From contig CANKTP010000003.1 of NCBI GenBank assembly GCA_947486375.1, positions 1 through 45,783 on the forward strand: a stretch of 45,783 nt of DNA, written 5' to 3'. This document shows positions 33,349 to 42,212 of this stretch, piece after piece. Origin of the DNA: Candidatus Hydrogenedentota bacterium. Its GTDB lineage: Bacteria > Hydrogenedentota > Hydrogenedentia > Hydrogenedentales > GCA-2746185. The translations under genes and the position numbers were made by a program. Under the pieces are notes generated by a model. The model saw nothing but the letters and a program-made list of their open reading frames with translations. It had not been told where the DNA came from and did not search any database. Every line of letters starts with the position of its first letter. Positions within the stretch are counted from its first letter, which is position 1.

Positions 33349-33831
33349 ATGGCTGCGGGGAATGAATTGATCGTCGAAAGCGAATCGCCCGACGACACCG
33401 AGTCCCTCGGCGGTGCGTTGTACAGATTGTTGCCACCGGGAACCGTTGTCGCGTTACAAGGCGACTTGGCGGCGGGAAAGACGTGTCTTGTCAGGGGCAT
33501 GATGCAGCGGGAGGCCCCGGGCGTCGAGGTTTCCAGCCCGACGTTCACGCTCGTCAATCAGTACAAGGGCGATCGGACTGTCTACCACCTTGACCTCTAC
33601 CGGCTGTCGGGCCCGGTGGAACTCATCGATCTCGGTTTCGAGGAATTTTTCGACCCGCAGGGGGCCGTGTGTCTCGTCGAGTGGGCCGAACGCGCGGGGG
33701 ATTTGCTTCCCGACAGCCGGGTGGACATTTACCTCGACCATGCCGGCGCAGACAAACGGCGCATCCGCATCGTGGATCGTGGCGTGCTTCCCGTCGGCTG
33801 GGAAGATGCTCTCAAACAGGGCAGGCCTTGA
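33349..33831 (+). CDS. tsaE: tRNA threonylcarbamoyladenosine biosynthesis ATPase TsaE
   Basis: 160 residues. The Walker A motif is GDLAAGKT (38-45). The family segments VSSPTFTLVNQYKG, HLDLYRL and VCLVEWAER follow, as in YjeE/TsaE. TsaE works with TsaB, TsaC and TsaD to form the t6A37 modification of tRNAs that read ANN codons, hydrolysing ATP to recycle the complex. It starts 2 bases after the Nif3 gene and is probably translated with it. Its last 20 bases overlap the 3' end of the convergent kinase gene. Confidence 0.93.
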   Translation: MAAGNELIVESESPDDTESLGGALYRLLPPGTVVALQGDLAAGKTCLVRGMMQREAPGVEVSSPTFTLVNQYKGDRTVYHLDLYRLSGPVELIDLGFEEFFDPQGAVCLVEWAERAGDLLPDSRVDIYLDHAGADKRRIRIVDRGVLPVGWEDALKQGRP

Positions 33832-36109
33832 GAGCGTCGAGCATTTCCTTCGCGGACTGGTAGCGCGAGGCGGGGTCCTTCGCGACGCTCTTCATCACAA
33901 TCGCGTCCATTTCCGGGGATACCCCGTCGGTCACTTCGCTGGGCTTCGGCGGGATTTCGTTCAGCTGGCGCACGAGCACGTCGCCGTCGCCAAAGACGAT
34001 ACGGCCAGTGAGGACCTCGTGCAACACGAGGCCAATCGCATAGACATCCGAACGCGGATCGGCATCCTTGCCAAGGACCTGCTCGGGGGACATATAGCAT
34101 GGGGTTCCCATGACGACGTTCGACTTGGTCATGCGATTGTTCTCGGATTTCGCCAGGCCGAAGTCCATCAGCTTGACCAACCCGCCCTTTGCGACGAGGA
34201 TATTGTCCGGTTTGATGTCGCGATGGACGATCCCGGCCTGATGGATTGCCTGGAGCGCATCGCAGGTCTGGGCTATCAGGTTACGCGCCTCGCGGGGGCT
34301 GAGTTTCCCCTTGCCCTGGACATACTTGAAAAGGTTGACGCCCTCGACGAACTCCATCGCGATGTACGCCTTGCCTTCGCTGGCGCTGATGTCGTAGATG
34401 TTAACGATGTTCGGGTGCGATATCTTGGCCGCGCTCCGGGCCTCGCGAATGAACCGTTGACGGTATTCCTCGGAATTGTCGACGAGGCTGCCGAGAAATT
34501 TCAGGGCGACCTTGCGGTCGAGCTGTTTGTCGCGCGCGAGATAGACGACGCCCATGCCGCCGCGGCCTAGTTCCTGTTCGAGGTCATAGCGTTCGCCAAG
34601 GCTGCGCTCGACCATTTCCATGACCTTACCGTCAGCGCCGGCCTGGCGGGCGCCCGCTGAAGATGGGGTTAGCACCGGTCCCTGGCTTTCGAGCATGGAT
34701 ATCCGGGAGTCGATGCTGGAGGCCCGGTTGTTCACGTCGCGGAAGGCCTTGTCCACGGCGCCGATCTTGTAGAGCAGGTCACGGGATTGACGGAGTTGGC
34801 CGAGTTGCTCCTGCGCCAGCGCGAGCATGTAGAAGTAGTCGATGGTGCCGCGATCGACGCGTTTCCCCGTGAGGTGATTGTCCAAGGTCGCGGCGCAATG
34901 GGCATAGTCGTGGATCTCGTAGAAGCAGCGTCCAAGGAGCGCGCGGGAAGGATCGAATTCCTTGTCGGTGTCGGGAAGTTTCTGCAACATCGCCACGGCG
35001 TCCTCAAACCTGCCGGCGTGGGCATACCCAAGGCCGGCGCGGTACCAGGCTTGTCCCTTCGCGTAGCACTCCGCCGAGCGGACGGGTTCCTTGGCCTTCG
35101 CATAGCATTCGCCGGCCTTGACGTATTCGGTGGCCGTGGCATACTGTTGCGCGGCCTCCTTCCAGCGATTGGCGTTTTCGTAGAACATGCCGGCAATTCG
35201 GGAGGCTTCCTTGGTGTTGCCCGATTCCTGCATGCACCGGGCCGCCTCCTCCAACTTGCCGGCAAGGAGAAATACTTCCCCGGCCTTCTTGAGATCTCCT
35301 GCTTCCTTGAATAACAGGCCGGCCAGGTCGTGGCGGCGGCTTTTCTCGAAGGTGGTCGCGAGAAAGGGAAAGAGTTGTTGCCGCACTTCCGGTCCGATTT
35401 TCCCCCGGACCGTTTCGTCCTGGAGTAATGCGAAACATTTCTCGGCGGCGGCGGCCCGCAGATTCATGTCGTCCTTCGCTTGCTGGAAGTATTCGAGATA
35501 GAGGGTAAAGGCCTGCTTGTAGTTCCCCGCATCGCCGAATGACTGCGCCGCTTCCGCCGGCAAGCCCGCCTTCGTGAAGGATTTCGCCGCGTCGGCGTGT
35601 TTTCCAGACTCGCGGAAGAATCGGGCGGCGGTGAGGAAGTCGCCCAACTTGAAGAGGATGCGCGCTGCCTTGACGGTTTGCCCGGACTTGGCCAGTTGAT
35701 CCGCGCAGCGGTGTTTGTTGCCGGACTTCTTGAAAAACTTCGCGGCGAGCTTGGGCTCGTTCAACGCGGCATAGGTTTCGGCGAGCCCATTCCAATCCTT
35801 TGCTTTCTTGAACTGTGCGACGGAGCGGTCGAGATTGCGGGCCGCCTCCATCGTCTGGACATGCTGGGGGTTCTTCGTGACGAGCGCGTCAATATCGGCA
35901 CGATCGGTGAGGCGATCGGACTTTAACGTCCTCATAAGGGTCTTGGCCGCCCAGCGGACGAACGCCAGCGCCAGGGCGAATACCATCAGGTCGTAAACCA
36001 GATACCACCATGGTTGGGCTGGAAATTCGGTTGCGTCCAAGAAAAAGTCGAAGGGAGGCTCGACAAATGTACGGATCGGGATCAAGGATTCGAGAATTCG
36101 GTCTACCAT
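33812..36109 (-). CDS. Membrane-anchored protein with TPR-like repeats and a C-terminal Ser/Thr protein kinase domain
   Basis: 765 residues. One membrane helix near the N-terminus (WWYLVYDLMVFALALAFVRWAA, ~34-55) is followed by a long array of TPR/SEL1-like helical repeats (~90-460), many ending in AKSG- or CYAKAK-like turns. The kinase domain at ~508-762 is complete: GRGGMGVVY, Lys537 in VALKF, HRDIKPDNIL (Asp631), DFGLA and MSPEQ. The kinase is at the C-terminus and the repeats at the N-terminus, which is the reverse of the common PknB layout. It should phosphorylate Ser/Thr in response to a signal sensed or scaffolded by the repeats (inference). The upstream gap to mnmE (36110-36206) has no clear promoter. 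Confidence 0.9.
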   Translation of the reverse strand: MVDRILESLIPIRTFVEPPFDFFLDATEFPAQPWWYLVYDLMVFALALAFVRWAAKTLMRTLKSDRLTDRADIDALVTKNPQHVQTMEAARNLDRSVAQFKKAKDWNGLAETYAALNEPKLAAKFFKKSGNKHRCADQLAKSGQTVKAARILFKLGDFLTAARFFRESGKHADAAKSFTKAGLPAEAAQSFGDAGNYKQAFTLYLEYFQQAKDDMNLRAAAAEKCFALLQDETVRGKIGPEVRQQLFPFLATTFEKSRRHDLAGLLFKEAGDLKKAGEVFLLAGKLEEAARCMQESGNTKEASRIAGMFYENANRWKEAAQQYATATEYVKAGECYAKAKEPVRSAECYAKGQAWYRAGLGYAHAGRFEDAVAMLQKLPDTDKEFDPSRALLGRCFYEIHDYAHCAATLDNHLTGKRVDRGTIDYFYMLALAQEQLGQLRQSRDLLYKIGAVDKAFRDVNNRASSIDSRISMLESQGPVLTPSSAGARQAGADGKVMEMVERSLGERYDLEQELGRGGMGVVYLARDKQLDRKVALKFLGSLVDNSEEYRQRFIREARSAAKISHPNIVNIYDISASEGKAYIAMEFVEGVNLFKYVQGKGKLSPREARNLIAQTCDALQAIHQAGIVHRDIKPDNILVAKGGLVKLMDFGLAKSENNRMTKSNVVMGTPCYMSPEQVLGKDADPRSDVYAIGLVLHEVLTGRIVFGDGDVLVRQLNEIPPKPSEVTDGVSPEMDAIVMKSVAKDPASRYQSAKEMLDALKACPV

Positions 36110-36206
36110 TTACGGGCTTCCTCAATTGAAAGTGGCGATAGCGGCCTGAATCTACCGAACGAAAGTCTAACATAACGCACAATTCGCGGGAAGGGGCGGG
36201 GCGAGT

Positions 36207-37580
36207 CTATTTGCCGATGCAAAAGGAGGCGAAAATGCGTTCGAGCACGTCGTCGGGCGTCGTCTGGCCGGTAATTTCGCCAAGGGCGCGGAGGGCTTCG
36301 TCGAGGTCGAGCGCGAGGAACTCGGGCGAGGCGTCAAAGCCCGCGAGCATGCGCTCGAGGGCCTCGTGGGCGCGGCGCAGGCTTTCTTTTTGATGGAGGC
36401 GCGTGAGCATGCCTTGATCGGGGGCAACTTCGACGCCACCCGCAAGCATGCGGAACAGTTCGTCTTCCAGTGCGGTCAAGCCTTCGCCGGTCTTGGCGGA
36501 AATCCGCGCTTCGGCGGCGAAGCGATCCCGGGCGGCCGTGGCCTCACCGATGTCGATCTTGTTCAAGACGAGTGCGACGGGCAGGTCGAGTGCCCGAAGC
36601 TCGGCGGCGAGTTTCGCGTCTTCGGCATCCGGCGGCACCGAGGCGTCGACGACGTAGAGCACGACCCCGGCCTGGGCCAGGGCGCGCCGCGCGGCATTCA
36701 CGCCGAGCTGTTCGATTTCGTCCCGCGTCTCGCGGAGGCCGGCCATGTCGATCACACGAACGGGAATGCCCTTGAGGTTGATTGCCTCCTCGAGGATGTC
36801 CCTCGTCGTTCCGGGATGAGCGGTCACGATGGCCCTGTGATCGCGTAAAAGGGCGTTAAACAGGCTCGACTTCCCGGCGTTGGGCCTTCCCGCGATGACG
36901 ACGGATGCGCCCTCGCGATAGAGGCGTCCCGCATCGGCGGTGCGGAGAAGCTCCTCCATCCCGGCCAGGGTCGTCTCGAGTCGTTCGCGCAAGGCGGGCG
37001 TGACCAGGCTGGGCAGGTCTTGCTCGACGAAATCGACCTCGGCCTCGATCAAAGCCTTGGCACTCCCCAGCGCTTCGGAGAACTCGTGAATGGTCCGGCT
37101 CAGTGCGCCGTTGGCGGAGGCGGCCGCGGCCTGGAGCCCGGCCCGCGTGCGGGCCTGGATGCGGTCGATGACGGATTCGGCTTGCGGCAGATCGATGCGT
37201 CCGTTCAGGAAGGCGCGCTTGGTGAATTCGCCGGGGCCGGCAAGACGCGCGCCGCCGCGCAAGGCAAGCCCGAGGATGGCGTGGAGCGGCACGGGGCCGC
37301 CGTGGGCATTGATCTCGACGACATCCTCGCAGGTGTAGCTGTGCGGCGCGCGCATGATATGCAGCAGGACTTCGTCGATGACGGCGTTCCCGTCCCGTAT
37401 TTCGCCATGAAAAACGCGGCCGCGATCCGTCCCCGGATCGCGGCCGCTGGATGACACAAACACACTGCACGCAAGCGGCACCGCCTTGGCGCCGCTGAGG
37501 CGCACGATGCCGATTCCGCCCTCGCCCGGTGGGGTCGAGATGGCGGCTATGGTGTCCTCAATCGTCGCCGTCGTTGTCAC
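36207..37580 (-). CDS. mnmE: tRNA modification GTPase MnmE (TrmE)
   Basis: 457 residues, standard length. The N-terminal tetrahydrofolate-binding domain (AAISTPPGEGGIGIVRLSG) is followed by a helical domain and a Ras-like G domain with GRPNAGKSS, DMAG and NKID motifs. The C-terminal FCIGK supplies the conserved cysteine. With MnmG it makes the 5-aminomethyluridine-type modification at tRNA position 34. The G3 motif reads DMAG where most members have DTAG. The start overlaps the 3' end of khpB by 23 bases, so both are translated from one transcript. Confidence 0.95.
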   Translation of the reverse strand: MTTTATIEDTIAAISTPPGEGGIGIVRLSGAKAVPLACSVFVSSSGRDPGTDRGRVFHGEIRDGNAVIDEVLLHIMRAPHSYTCEDVVEINAHGGPVPLHAILGLALRGGARLAGPGEFTKRAFLNGRIDLPQAESVIDRIQARTRAGLQAAAASANGALSRTIHEFSEALGSAKALIEAEVDFVEQDLPSLVTPALRERLETTLAGMEELLRTADAGRLYREGASVVIAGRPNAGKSSLFNALLRDHRAIVTAHPGTTRDILEEAINLKGIPVRVIDMAGLRETRDEIEQLGVNAARRALAQAGVVLYVVDASVPPDAEDAKLAAELRALDLPVALVLNKIDIGEATAARDRFAAEARISAKTGEGLTALEDELFRMLAGGVEVAPDQGMLTRLHQKESLRRAHEALERMLAGFDASPEFLALDLDEALRALGEITGQTTPDDVLERIFASFCIGK

Positions 37581-38910
37581 TCGGATCGATCTCGTAGTCG
37601 TCCGCGTCGATCATGTCGGCTTCCTTGATGCGCTCGCCCCTGCTCCGGGCTGCTTCGTCCGCTGCCTTGGGTACAATCACGACCCGGCGATGCAAGGAGT
37701 TGCCGAGGCTGAAGGTGCGAATCTCCTCGTCGCCCTCGAGCGCGAGATGCACAACCCGGCGGTCTTGTGGATTGAGCGGCTTTACGCGGACGCTTTGACC
37801 GGCTTCCTTGGCGCGTGCGGAAAGAACATGCGCCATCTCCGTGAGTGCGGCGCGACGGCGCTCGAGGTACCCCTCGACATCGACTATCAGGCGGTCCGAG
37901 GCGTCCACGTCTTCTCGATTCACCGTCATGCGATTAATCAAAAACTGGAGTGAACTCAGCGTGCGCCCTTTTCGGCCGATGAGCGTGGCCGAATCCGCGG
38001 ACGTAACGTTCAAGACGATATCATTGGTTTCCGACTTTGCGCTTGCCACGGTCGCTTCGATGCCCATGCTCGAAATCACTTCGTTGAGCAATGCAGCCGC
38101 TTCCCGCCCCAGCTTCTCTGCCGTCTCCGGGTCTAGTTCCTTGCGTTCGGGGCGTTCACGGCGTACGCGTTCGCGCGGGGGCCGATCGGCTCGCGGTTCG
38201 CGAGGTCCCCGCTCGCCGCGCGGCTCGCGCGGGGGCCGGTCGGAACGGTCGCGGCCACCCTCTTGGCGCGCAGGACGGCCGGATCGCTCCGCGCGATCGT
38301 TGCGGGGTTTGGAAAGTTCTTCCGGATTGTCGTTTCGATCGGCTTGCGACACTGGCTTCGAATCGCGCGACGGGCCCTGGCCGCCCTGATCGCCGCGGTT
38401 GTCCCGGCGAGGTCCACGATCATTGCTACCGCCGCGATCATTGCGATTTCCGCGGTTGCCGGATGGCGCGCCCCGCTCCTGCTGACCTCCCTGACGCTGC
38501 TGCCCTCCCCTTTCTCCCCCACGCTCCGGCCGTGAATCCTCACGGACAGGGCTGGCGGAGTCGGCACTCTTCTCGGGTTTGGATTCTCCCCGATCGGCGC
38601 GATTGGGCCTGTCCCCGCGTCCGCCTCGTGCGCGGTCTCCGTTGCGTGGCCCGCGATCGTCCCTTCCTCCCCTGGCGCCTTGTTCGCCCCTTTCCGGTCG
38701 CGCGGATTGTTCCCGCCGTTTGGGCGCCACTTCCGGCAGATCGGCGGTAATCCGGACGTGGACGTCCCGCTTGCCCAAGCCGAGAAAGCCCTTGCTCCCC
38801 TCGTCAACGATTTCAATCTTCTCCACGTCGGAGAGTTCGATTCCCAGTTCGCGAAGCGCGCTTTTGATCGCTTCCTCGCGCGTCCTGGCCTTGCCTTCGG
38901 ATGTCCTCAT
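37558..38910 (-). CDS. khpB: RNA-binding protein KhpB (Jag/SpoIIIJ-associated) with a long Arg/Gly-rich linker
   Basis: 450 residues. The Jag-N domain is at ~1-55 (KSALRELGIELSDVEKIEIV), a KH domain at ~255-332 with the GxxG loop GRKG (312-315), an R3H domain at ~333-415 with DRRVVHLAL, and an acidic tail. Between Jag-N and KH lies a ~195-residue region extremely rich in Arg, Gly, Asp and Pro, with repeated RGG/RGD-like steps, clearly disordered. Usual Jag proteins have about 200-350 residues in total, so this linker is long. KhpB binds RNA and acts in envelope growth. Its place after yidC is the classic order. The ribosome site GGAG is 10 bases upstream of the ATG. Confidence 0.93.
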   Translation of the reverse strand: MRTSEGKARTREEAIKSALRELGIELSDVEKIEIVDEGSKGFLGLGKRDVHVRITADLPEVAPKRREQSARPERGEQGARGGRDDRGPRNGDRARGGRGDRPNRADRGESKPEKSADSASPVREDSRPERGGERGGQQRQGGQQERGAPSGNRGNRNDRGGSNDRGPRRDNRGDQGGQGPSRDSKPVSQADRNDNPEELSKPRNDRAERSGRPARQEGGRDRSDRPPREPRGERGPREPRADRPPRERVRRERPERKELDPETAEKLGREAAALLNEVISSMGIEATVASAKSETNDIVLNVTSADSATLIGRKGRTLSSLQFLINRMTVNREDVDASDRLIVDVEGYLERRRAALTEMAHVLSARAKEAGQSVRVKPLNPQDRRVVHLALEGDEEIRTFSLGNSLHRRVVIVPKAADEAARSRGERIKEADMIDADDYEIDPSDNDGDD

Positions 38911-39101
38911 ATCATGGTTGCTCCTTTACATCGCTCAACGCCGTGTCGTTTACCGGCGAGTTTTGCACCGAGGCTCGTGGGACCCGTTTTCCGCCCGCCG
39001 CCTCCCGGCTGGGGCTTGGTATCGATGGAATAGGGTCACGATGGTTCGGTGCCTTGGTTGGGGGTACTTCGTATCTCCAAACCGGAATCGATGTCCCGGT
39101 C

Positions 39102-40976
39102 CTATTGGTCTCCGTCGCTCTTCGTGATGCCGCGGCGGCGGAGGCGCTTCGCTTCCTTGGCCGCTTCCCGTTTTTGTTGCATGACCTTGTTGTAGGGGTG
39201 TTGTTTCCGCTTCTTCTCCGTCTTCTCCAGGATGATTTCCGGCGCGGGTGCCGCCTTCGAATTCGTAATCCAAACTTGCTGGACAATGCCGAGCATGGTG
39301 CTCGTCAACACGTAGAGATTGAGTCCCGCCGCGAGGTTGTAACAGAACACGCTGAACATGACGGGCATGATGTTCATCATGATTTTCTGCTCGGGCCGCT
39401 GCATCGCGGTCTGCGGCATAATTTTCATGTTCAGCAACATGGCGAACGCCATCAAGATGGGCAACACGTTGATGTTCTCGATGTACTGTCCAATATACGG
39501 CACGCCGTTCAGGGCCGGGATCTGCAAGAGGCGGTCGGGCCTTGAGAGGTCGTCAATCCATAGAAATGGCGCCCCGCGCATCTCGAAGGCGTTCCAGAGC
39601 ATCCGGTATAGGGCGATGAAGATGGGCATTTGGAGGAGCATCGGGAAACATCCGCCCATGGGGTTGACGCCGCGCTCGCGGTACATCTCCATCATCTTGC
39701 GGCCGAGTTCCTGCTGGTCGTCCTTGTGTTTCTCGCGGAGGGCCTCCATCTCCGGTTGCAGGGCCTGCATCTTCTTCATGCTCTTCATGCTTCTGAGTGT
39801 GAGCGGCAGCATGAGGGTGCGAACCAGCACTGTAAGAAGTACGATCGCGATGCCGTAGTTGGCATAAACGTTATGGTGTAGCCAGTGGAGGATGCTGAGC
39901 AGGAACTTCGCGAAGATATCCATTGTCTCGAACATCGTGAAGAAGGTCAACGCCGAGGAAAGACCCTTCCACGCCGTGTCGAGACTGGCGAGTTCCATCG
40001 GGCCCAGGTATATCCGGAACGAATTGCGCTGGATCGCCCCCGCTGCAACCTCGAACCGAGGCGCGCCAAGACCGAATTCGAACGCCTCGGCATTCCCCTG
40101 GGCGAACCCATATGCTGTGTCGGTCTCGGGCTTGAGCCCGACCATGAAGTATTTCGTCTTGAACCCGATCCATTCGACGCCCGGGAAGATTCGCGGCCCG
40201 CCGACCGGCAGGTCGCCCGGTTCAAGCGTGTCGTTTACTCGGCTACCTTCCGTCCCCGCTCGCCAGATAAATTGCGGCGCGAACCCGAATTCGTTGTCCT
40301 CGAGGGCCAGGTTCGGTCCCCAGTTGAGCGTGTACGCGGGGTTTGCGTCCATCCCCAGGACCTTGTGCGCATCCGTCTTGTTCTCATACTCGACCTGGAC
40401 GTCCAAGACATGGGCTTCCGTACCCACCGAGAAACGCTTGCGAATCACTGAGTCCGGGAGGATGATCGAAAAGGTCACGGAACGGTCGTCTTGGGAGACT
40501 TCCGATTCGAAACGGCGCACGTCGAGTGCGTCGCCCAACGAAGGATCGGTGAAGCTCAGGCCGAGGGGATACGGGGTCCCGGTGTCGAGACCCCCGGAAA
40601 ATTGGGGCACCAGTTGGACCGTGTCTTTTCCATTCTCGCCCAAGAGCAACGAGGCCCTCTTTAGGCGTGCCCCCACCTTGGTGAACACCAACTCAAGGTA
40701 ATCGTCCGAGATCGCGACTTCGTCTTGGGCGGGATCGGTTTGCTCGGCGGCCGGCGGAAGACTTGCCGAGGTATTCGCAGTGTCGACGCCAGGGGCGGCG
40801 GGAAGATCGGAAGGGACCGGAGCGGCAGGGCTGGCGGCATCTTGAGCGAGCGGCGGCAGAACCGGCTGTTGCTGCGGCACAAACCAATAGTACCAGCCGA
40901 ACAGCAAAGCCGTAATGAGGATGATGGCGCGCATTTGGTTGCGCATCATCTGCTTGTCTTGATCGTCATCCAACAT
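39102..40976 (-). CDS. yidC: Membrane protein insertase YidC
   Basis: 624 residues with the Gram-negative architecture: an N-terminal membrane helix (RAIILITALLFGWYYWFV), a large periplasmic beta-rich domain (~60-365), then the insertase core with IVLLTVLVRTLMLPLTLRSM, the family segment YRERGVNPMGGCFPMLLQMPIFIALY, and further helices. The tail is very basic (KKRKQHPYNKVMQQKREAAK), as in YidC proteins that touch ribosomes. It inserts membrane proteins alone or with SecYEG. GGAGA stands 6 bases before the ATG. A 191-base gap to khpB shows nothing I can name. Confidence 0.96.
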   Translation of the reverse strand: MLDDDQDKQMMRNQMRAIILITALLFGWYYWFVPQQQPVLPPLAQDAASPAAPVPSDLPAAPGVDTANTSASLPPAAEQTDPAQDEVAISDDYLELVFTKVGARLKRASLLLGENGKDTVQLVPQFSGGLDTGTPYPLGLSFTDPSLGDALDVRRFESEVSQDDRSVTFSIILPDSVIRKRFSVGTEAHVLDVQVEYENKTDAHKVLGMDANPAYTLNWGPNLALEDNEFGFAPQFIWRAGTEGSRVNDTLEPGDLPVGGPRIFPGVEWIGFKTKYFMVGLKPETDTAYGFAQGNAEAFEFGLGAPRFEVAAGAIQRNSFRIYLGPMELASLDTAWKGLSSALTFFTMFETMDIFAKFLLSILHWLHHNVYANYGIAIVLLTVLVRTLMLPLTLRSMKSMKKMQALQPEMEALREKHKDDQQELGRKMMEMYRERGVNPMGGCFPMLLQMPIFIALYRMLWNAFEMRGAPFLWIDDLSRPDRLLQIPALNGVPYIGQYIENINVLPILMAFAMLLNMKIMPQTAMQRPEQKIMMNIMPVMFSVFCYNLAAGLNLYVLTSTMLGIVQQVWITNSKAAPAPEIILEKTEKKRKQHPYNKVMQQKREAAKEAKRLRRRGITKSDGDQ

Positions 40977-41023
40977 GCCGGTCTCCGGGATGGAGGATGA
41001 GCCGCTGCCTTACGAGGCGCACG

Positions 41024-41233
41024 CTAGGGGACAGGATCGAATCCCCCGGCATGGAAGGGCTGGCACCGCATAATCCGGCGAACCGCCAACCAAGCGCCCT
41101 TGATGGCGCCGTGTTTTCCAATGGCCTCGATGGCATACTGGGAGCAGGAGGGACTAAATCGGCAGTTGGTGCCGAGCAGCGGGGACAGCAGGATCTGGTA
41201 CACCCGTACCAACGCTATCAGCGCGCTACTCAC
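41024..41233 (-). CDS. yidD: Membrane protein insertion efficiency factor YidD
   Basis: 69 residues with the YidD signature [15 protein letters not shown] followed by [20 protein letters not shown] and a HAGGFDPVP ending. It is a small membrane-associated protein that helps YidC-dependent insertion. The GTG start (41233) overlaps the rnpA stop by 8 bases. It is followed by yidC after 47 bases. Confidence 0.95.
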   Translation of the reverse strand: MSSALIALVRVYQILLSPLLGTNCRFSPSCSQYAIEAIGKHGAIKGAWLAVRRIMRCQPFHAGGFDPVP

Positions 41234-41582
41234 CTAGCACCTCTACCATGCGGAAGAGCCGGTCAATCGCATCGGCGCATTCCGAGAAATTCAGGGCGGC
41301 CGCGGAGGGGCGGGCCACGATGACCATCGATACGCCGGAAATCAATTGGGGGCGGCGGGTGCGGTATATCTCGCGAATGTACCGTTTCACCCGGTTACGC
41401 ACCACGGCCTTGCCTACCTTGCGCGACACAGCCAATCCAAACTTGCGCCCTACTCCTTCTCGCCGGACCACGAAACAGATGAACCCCCGCCCGACCGACT
41501 TTTCGCCGTGTTCGTACACGTCCTGATAGTCGCTTCTTCGGGTAAGGCGTTCGTGTCGCGGAAACGTAAACGGGCCCGGCAC
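41226..41582 (-). CDS. rnpA: Ribonuclease P protein component
   Basis: 118 residues. The RNA-binding signature is [20 protein letters not shown], preceded by [20 protein letters not shown]; the N-terminus [18 protein letters not shown] is also typical. RnpA binds the catalytic RNase P RNA and helps mature tRNA 5' ends. The start is GTG at 41582. It follows rpmH by 96 bases in the standard order. Confidence 0.95.
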   Translation of the reverse strand: MPGPFTFPRHERLTRRSDYQDVYEHGEKSVGRGFICFVVRREGVGRKFGLAVSRKVGKAVVRNRVKRYIREIYRTRRPQLISGVSMVIVARPSAAALNFSECADAIDRLFRMVEVLGE

Positions 41583-41678
41583 TTCAGGCTCACCACCTAT
41601 CGTTAATTTTGTCGGGTGCGCTCGCGCCCCGGTTCTGGTGACACTCCACGCCCGGAAACAATTTCCCGGTGCTCGTGG

Positions 41679-41813
41679 CTACACGCACAAACGCTTGCGC
41701 CCCTTGGCACGGCGCCGGCGCAGCACTTGGCGCCCTCCCACGGTGGCCATGCGGGCACGAAATCCGTGGGTGCGCTTGCGTTTGATATTCGACGGTTGAA
41801 ACGTTCTCTTCAC
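41679..41813 (-). CDS. rpmH: 50S ribosomal protein L34
   Basis: 44 residues, the whole protein: [20 protein letters not shown] then [20 protein letters not shown] and LCV. The start is a GTG at 41813, with ribosome site AAGGAGA 7-8 bases upstream. A longer upstream reading in the same frame has no L34 homology. The first gene of the rpmH-rnpA-yidD-yidC-khpB-mnmE transcript, it lies downstream of a likely promoter at 41929-41958. Confidence 0.96.
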   Translation of the reverse strand: MKRTFQPSNIKRKRTHGFRARMATVGGRQVLRRRRAKGRKRLCV

Positions 41814-41896
41814 AACAACTCTCCTTGATTGGCGATAAACTTCGACTGACTGCGGCTCTCGCGGCGTGGTCAGGAATCGAGGCGGGTACGCGAAAT

Positions 41897-41914
41897 GCCT
41901 TTGCACGCAAAGGC
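41897..41914. promoter_or_regulatory. Perfect 8-base inverted repeat in the rpmH leader
   Basis: GCCTTTGC at 41897-41904 and GCAAAGGC at 41907-41914 are exact reverse complements around AC. On the minus strand this falls just downstream of the predicted rpmH transcription start. It could be an operator or a leader hairpin. No T-run follows, so termination is unlikely. Confidence 0.45.
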
Positions 41915-41928
41915 TTCCACACGGGGAG

Positions 41929-41958
41929 AGTATAGCGAATGGGGTTGAGGAGAATCAA
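41929..41958 (-). promoter_or_regulatory. Candidate sigma-70 promoter of the rpmH operon
   Basis: On the minus strand TTGATT (41958-41953) and TATACT (41934-41929) have an 18-base spacer. The -10 hexamer is one base from consensus. Transcription would start near 41922, about 110 bases before the rpmH GTG. It overlaps the -35 region of the divergent cobalamin-transport promoter. Confidence 0.5.
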
Positions 41959-41972
41959 ATCGGCGCGATACT
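41945..41972 (+). promoter_or_regulatory. Candidate promoter of the btuFDC transcript
   Basis: TTGAGG at 41945-41950 and GATACT at 41967-41972 have a 16-base spacer. Transcription would begin close to 41979, about 30 bases before the riboswitch P1 stem. The -35 hexamer lies inside the rpmH promoter on the opposite strand. Confidence 0.4.
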
Positions 41973-42008
41973 GTCAATCGGGCGGGGGAGCAATGTATAC
42001 TTCGCCCC

Positions 42009-42151
42009 GCAGGCACATGGGAAACCGGCGAAATTCCGGTGCGGGCCCGCCGCTGTGACCGGGTACGAACGCCGCATGCACCACTACCACGCGAGGCGTG
42101 GCGGGAAGGGCGGTCAAGTAGGGTAATCCGGAAGCCAGAAGACCGGCCTGC
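42009..42151 (+). promoter_or_regulatory. Cobalamin (adenosylcobalamin/B12) riboswitch
   Basis: Conserved parts appear in order: GGGAAACCGGCGAAATTCCGG, shown here as GGGAAACCGG then CGAAATTCCGG (42019-42039), then the GCCCGCCGCTGTGACC core (42045-42060) and the 3' B12-box GAAGCCAGAAGACCGGCC (42131-42148). The outer P1 stem is GCAGGC (42009-42014) with GCCTGC (42146-42151). This is the aptamer class that binds B12 and shuts off cobalamin uptake or synthesis genes. It stands upstream of an intrinsic terminator (42213-42261) and the btu-type transporter genes, which fits transcription attenuation. Confidence 0.93.
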
Positions 42152-42212
42152 GAAATGGGAAAATGCCGCCGTCACCGTGGAATGTGCCCGGCGCATCGTG
42201 GACGAAATTCGG

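Noticed and set aside
41814-42008. Replication origin next to rpmH
   Set aside because: No TTATCCACA-like DnaA boxes and no dnaA or dnaN were seen; the region is explained by two promoters, a palindrome and a riboswitch leader.
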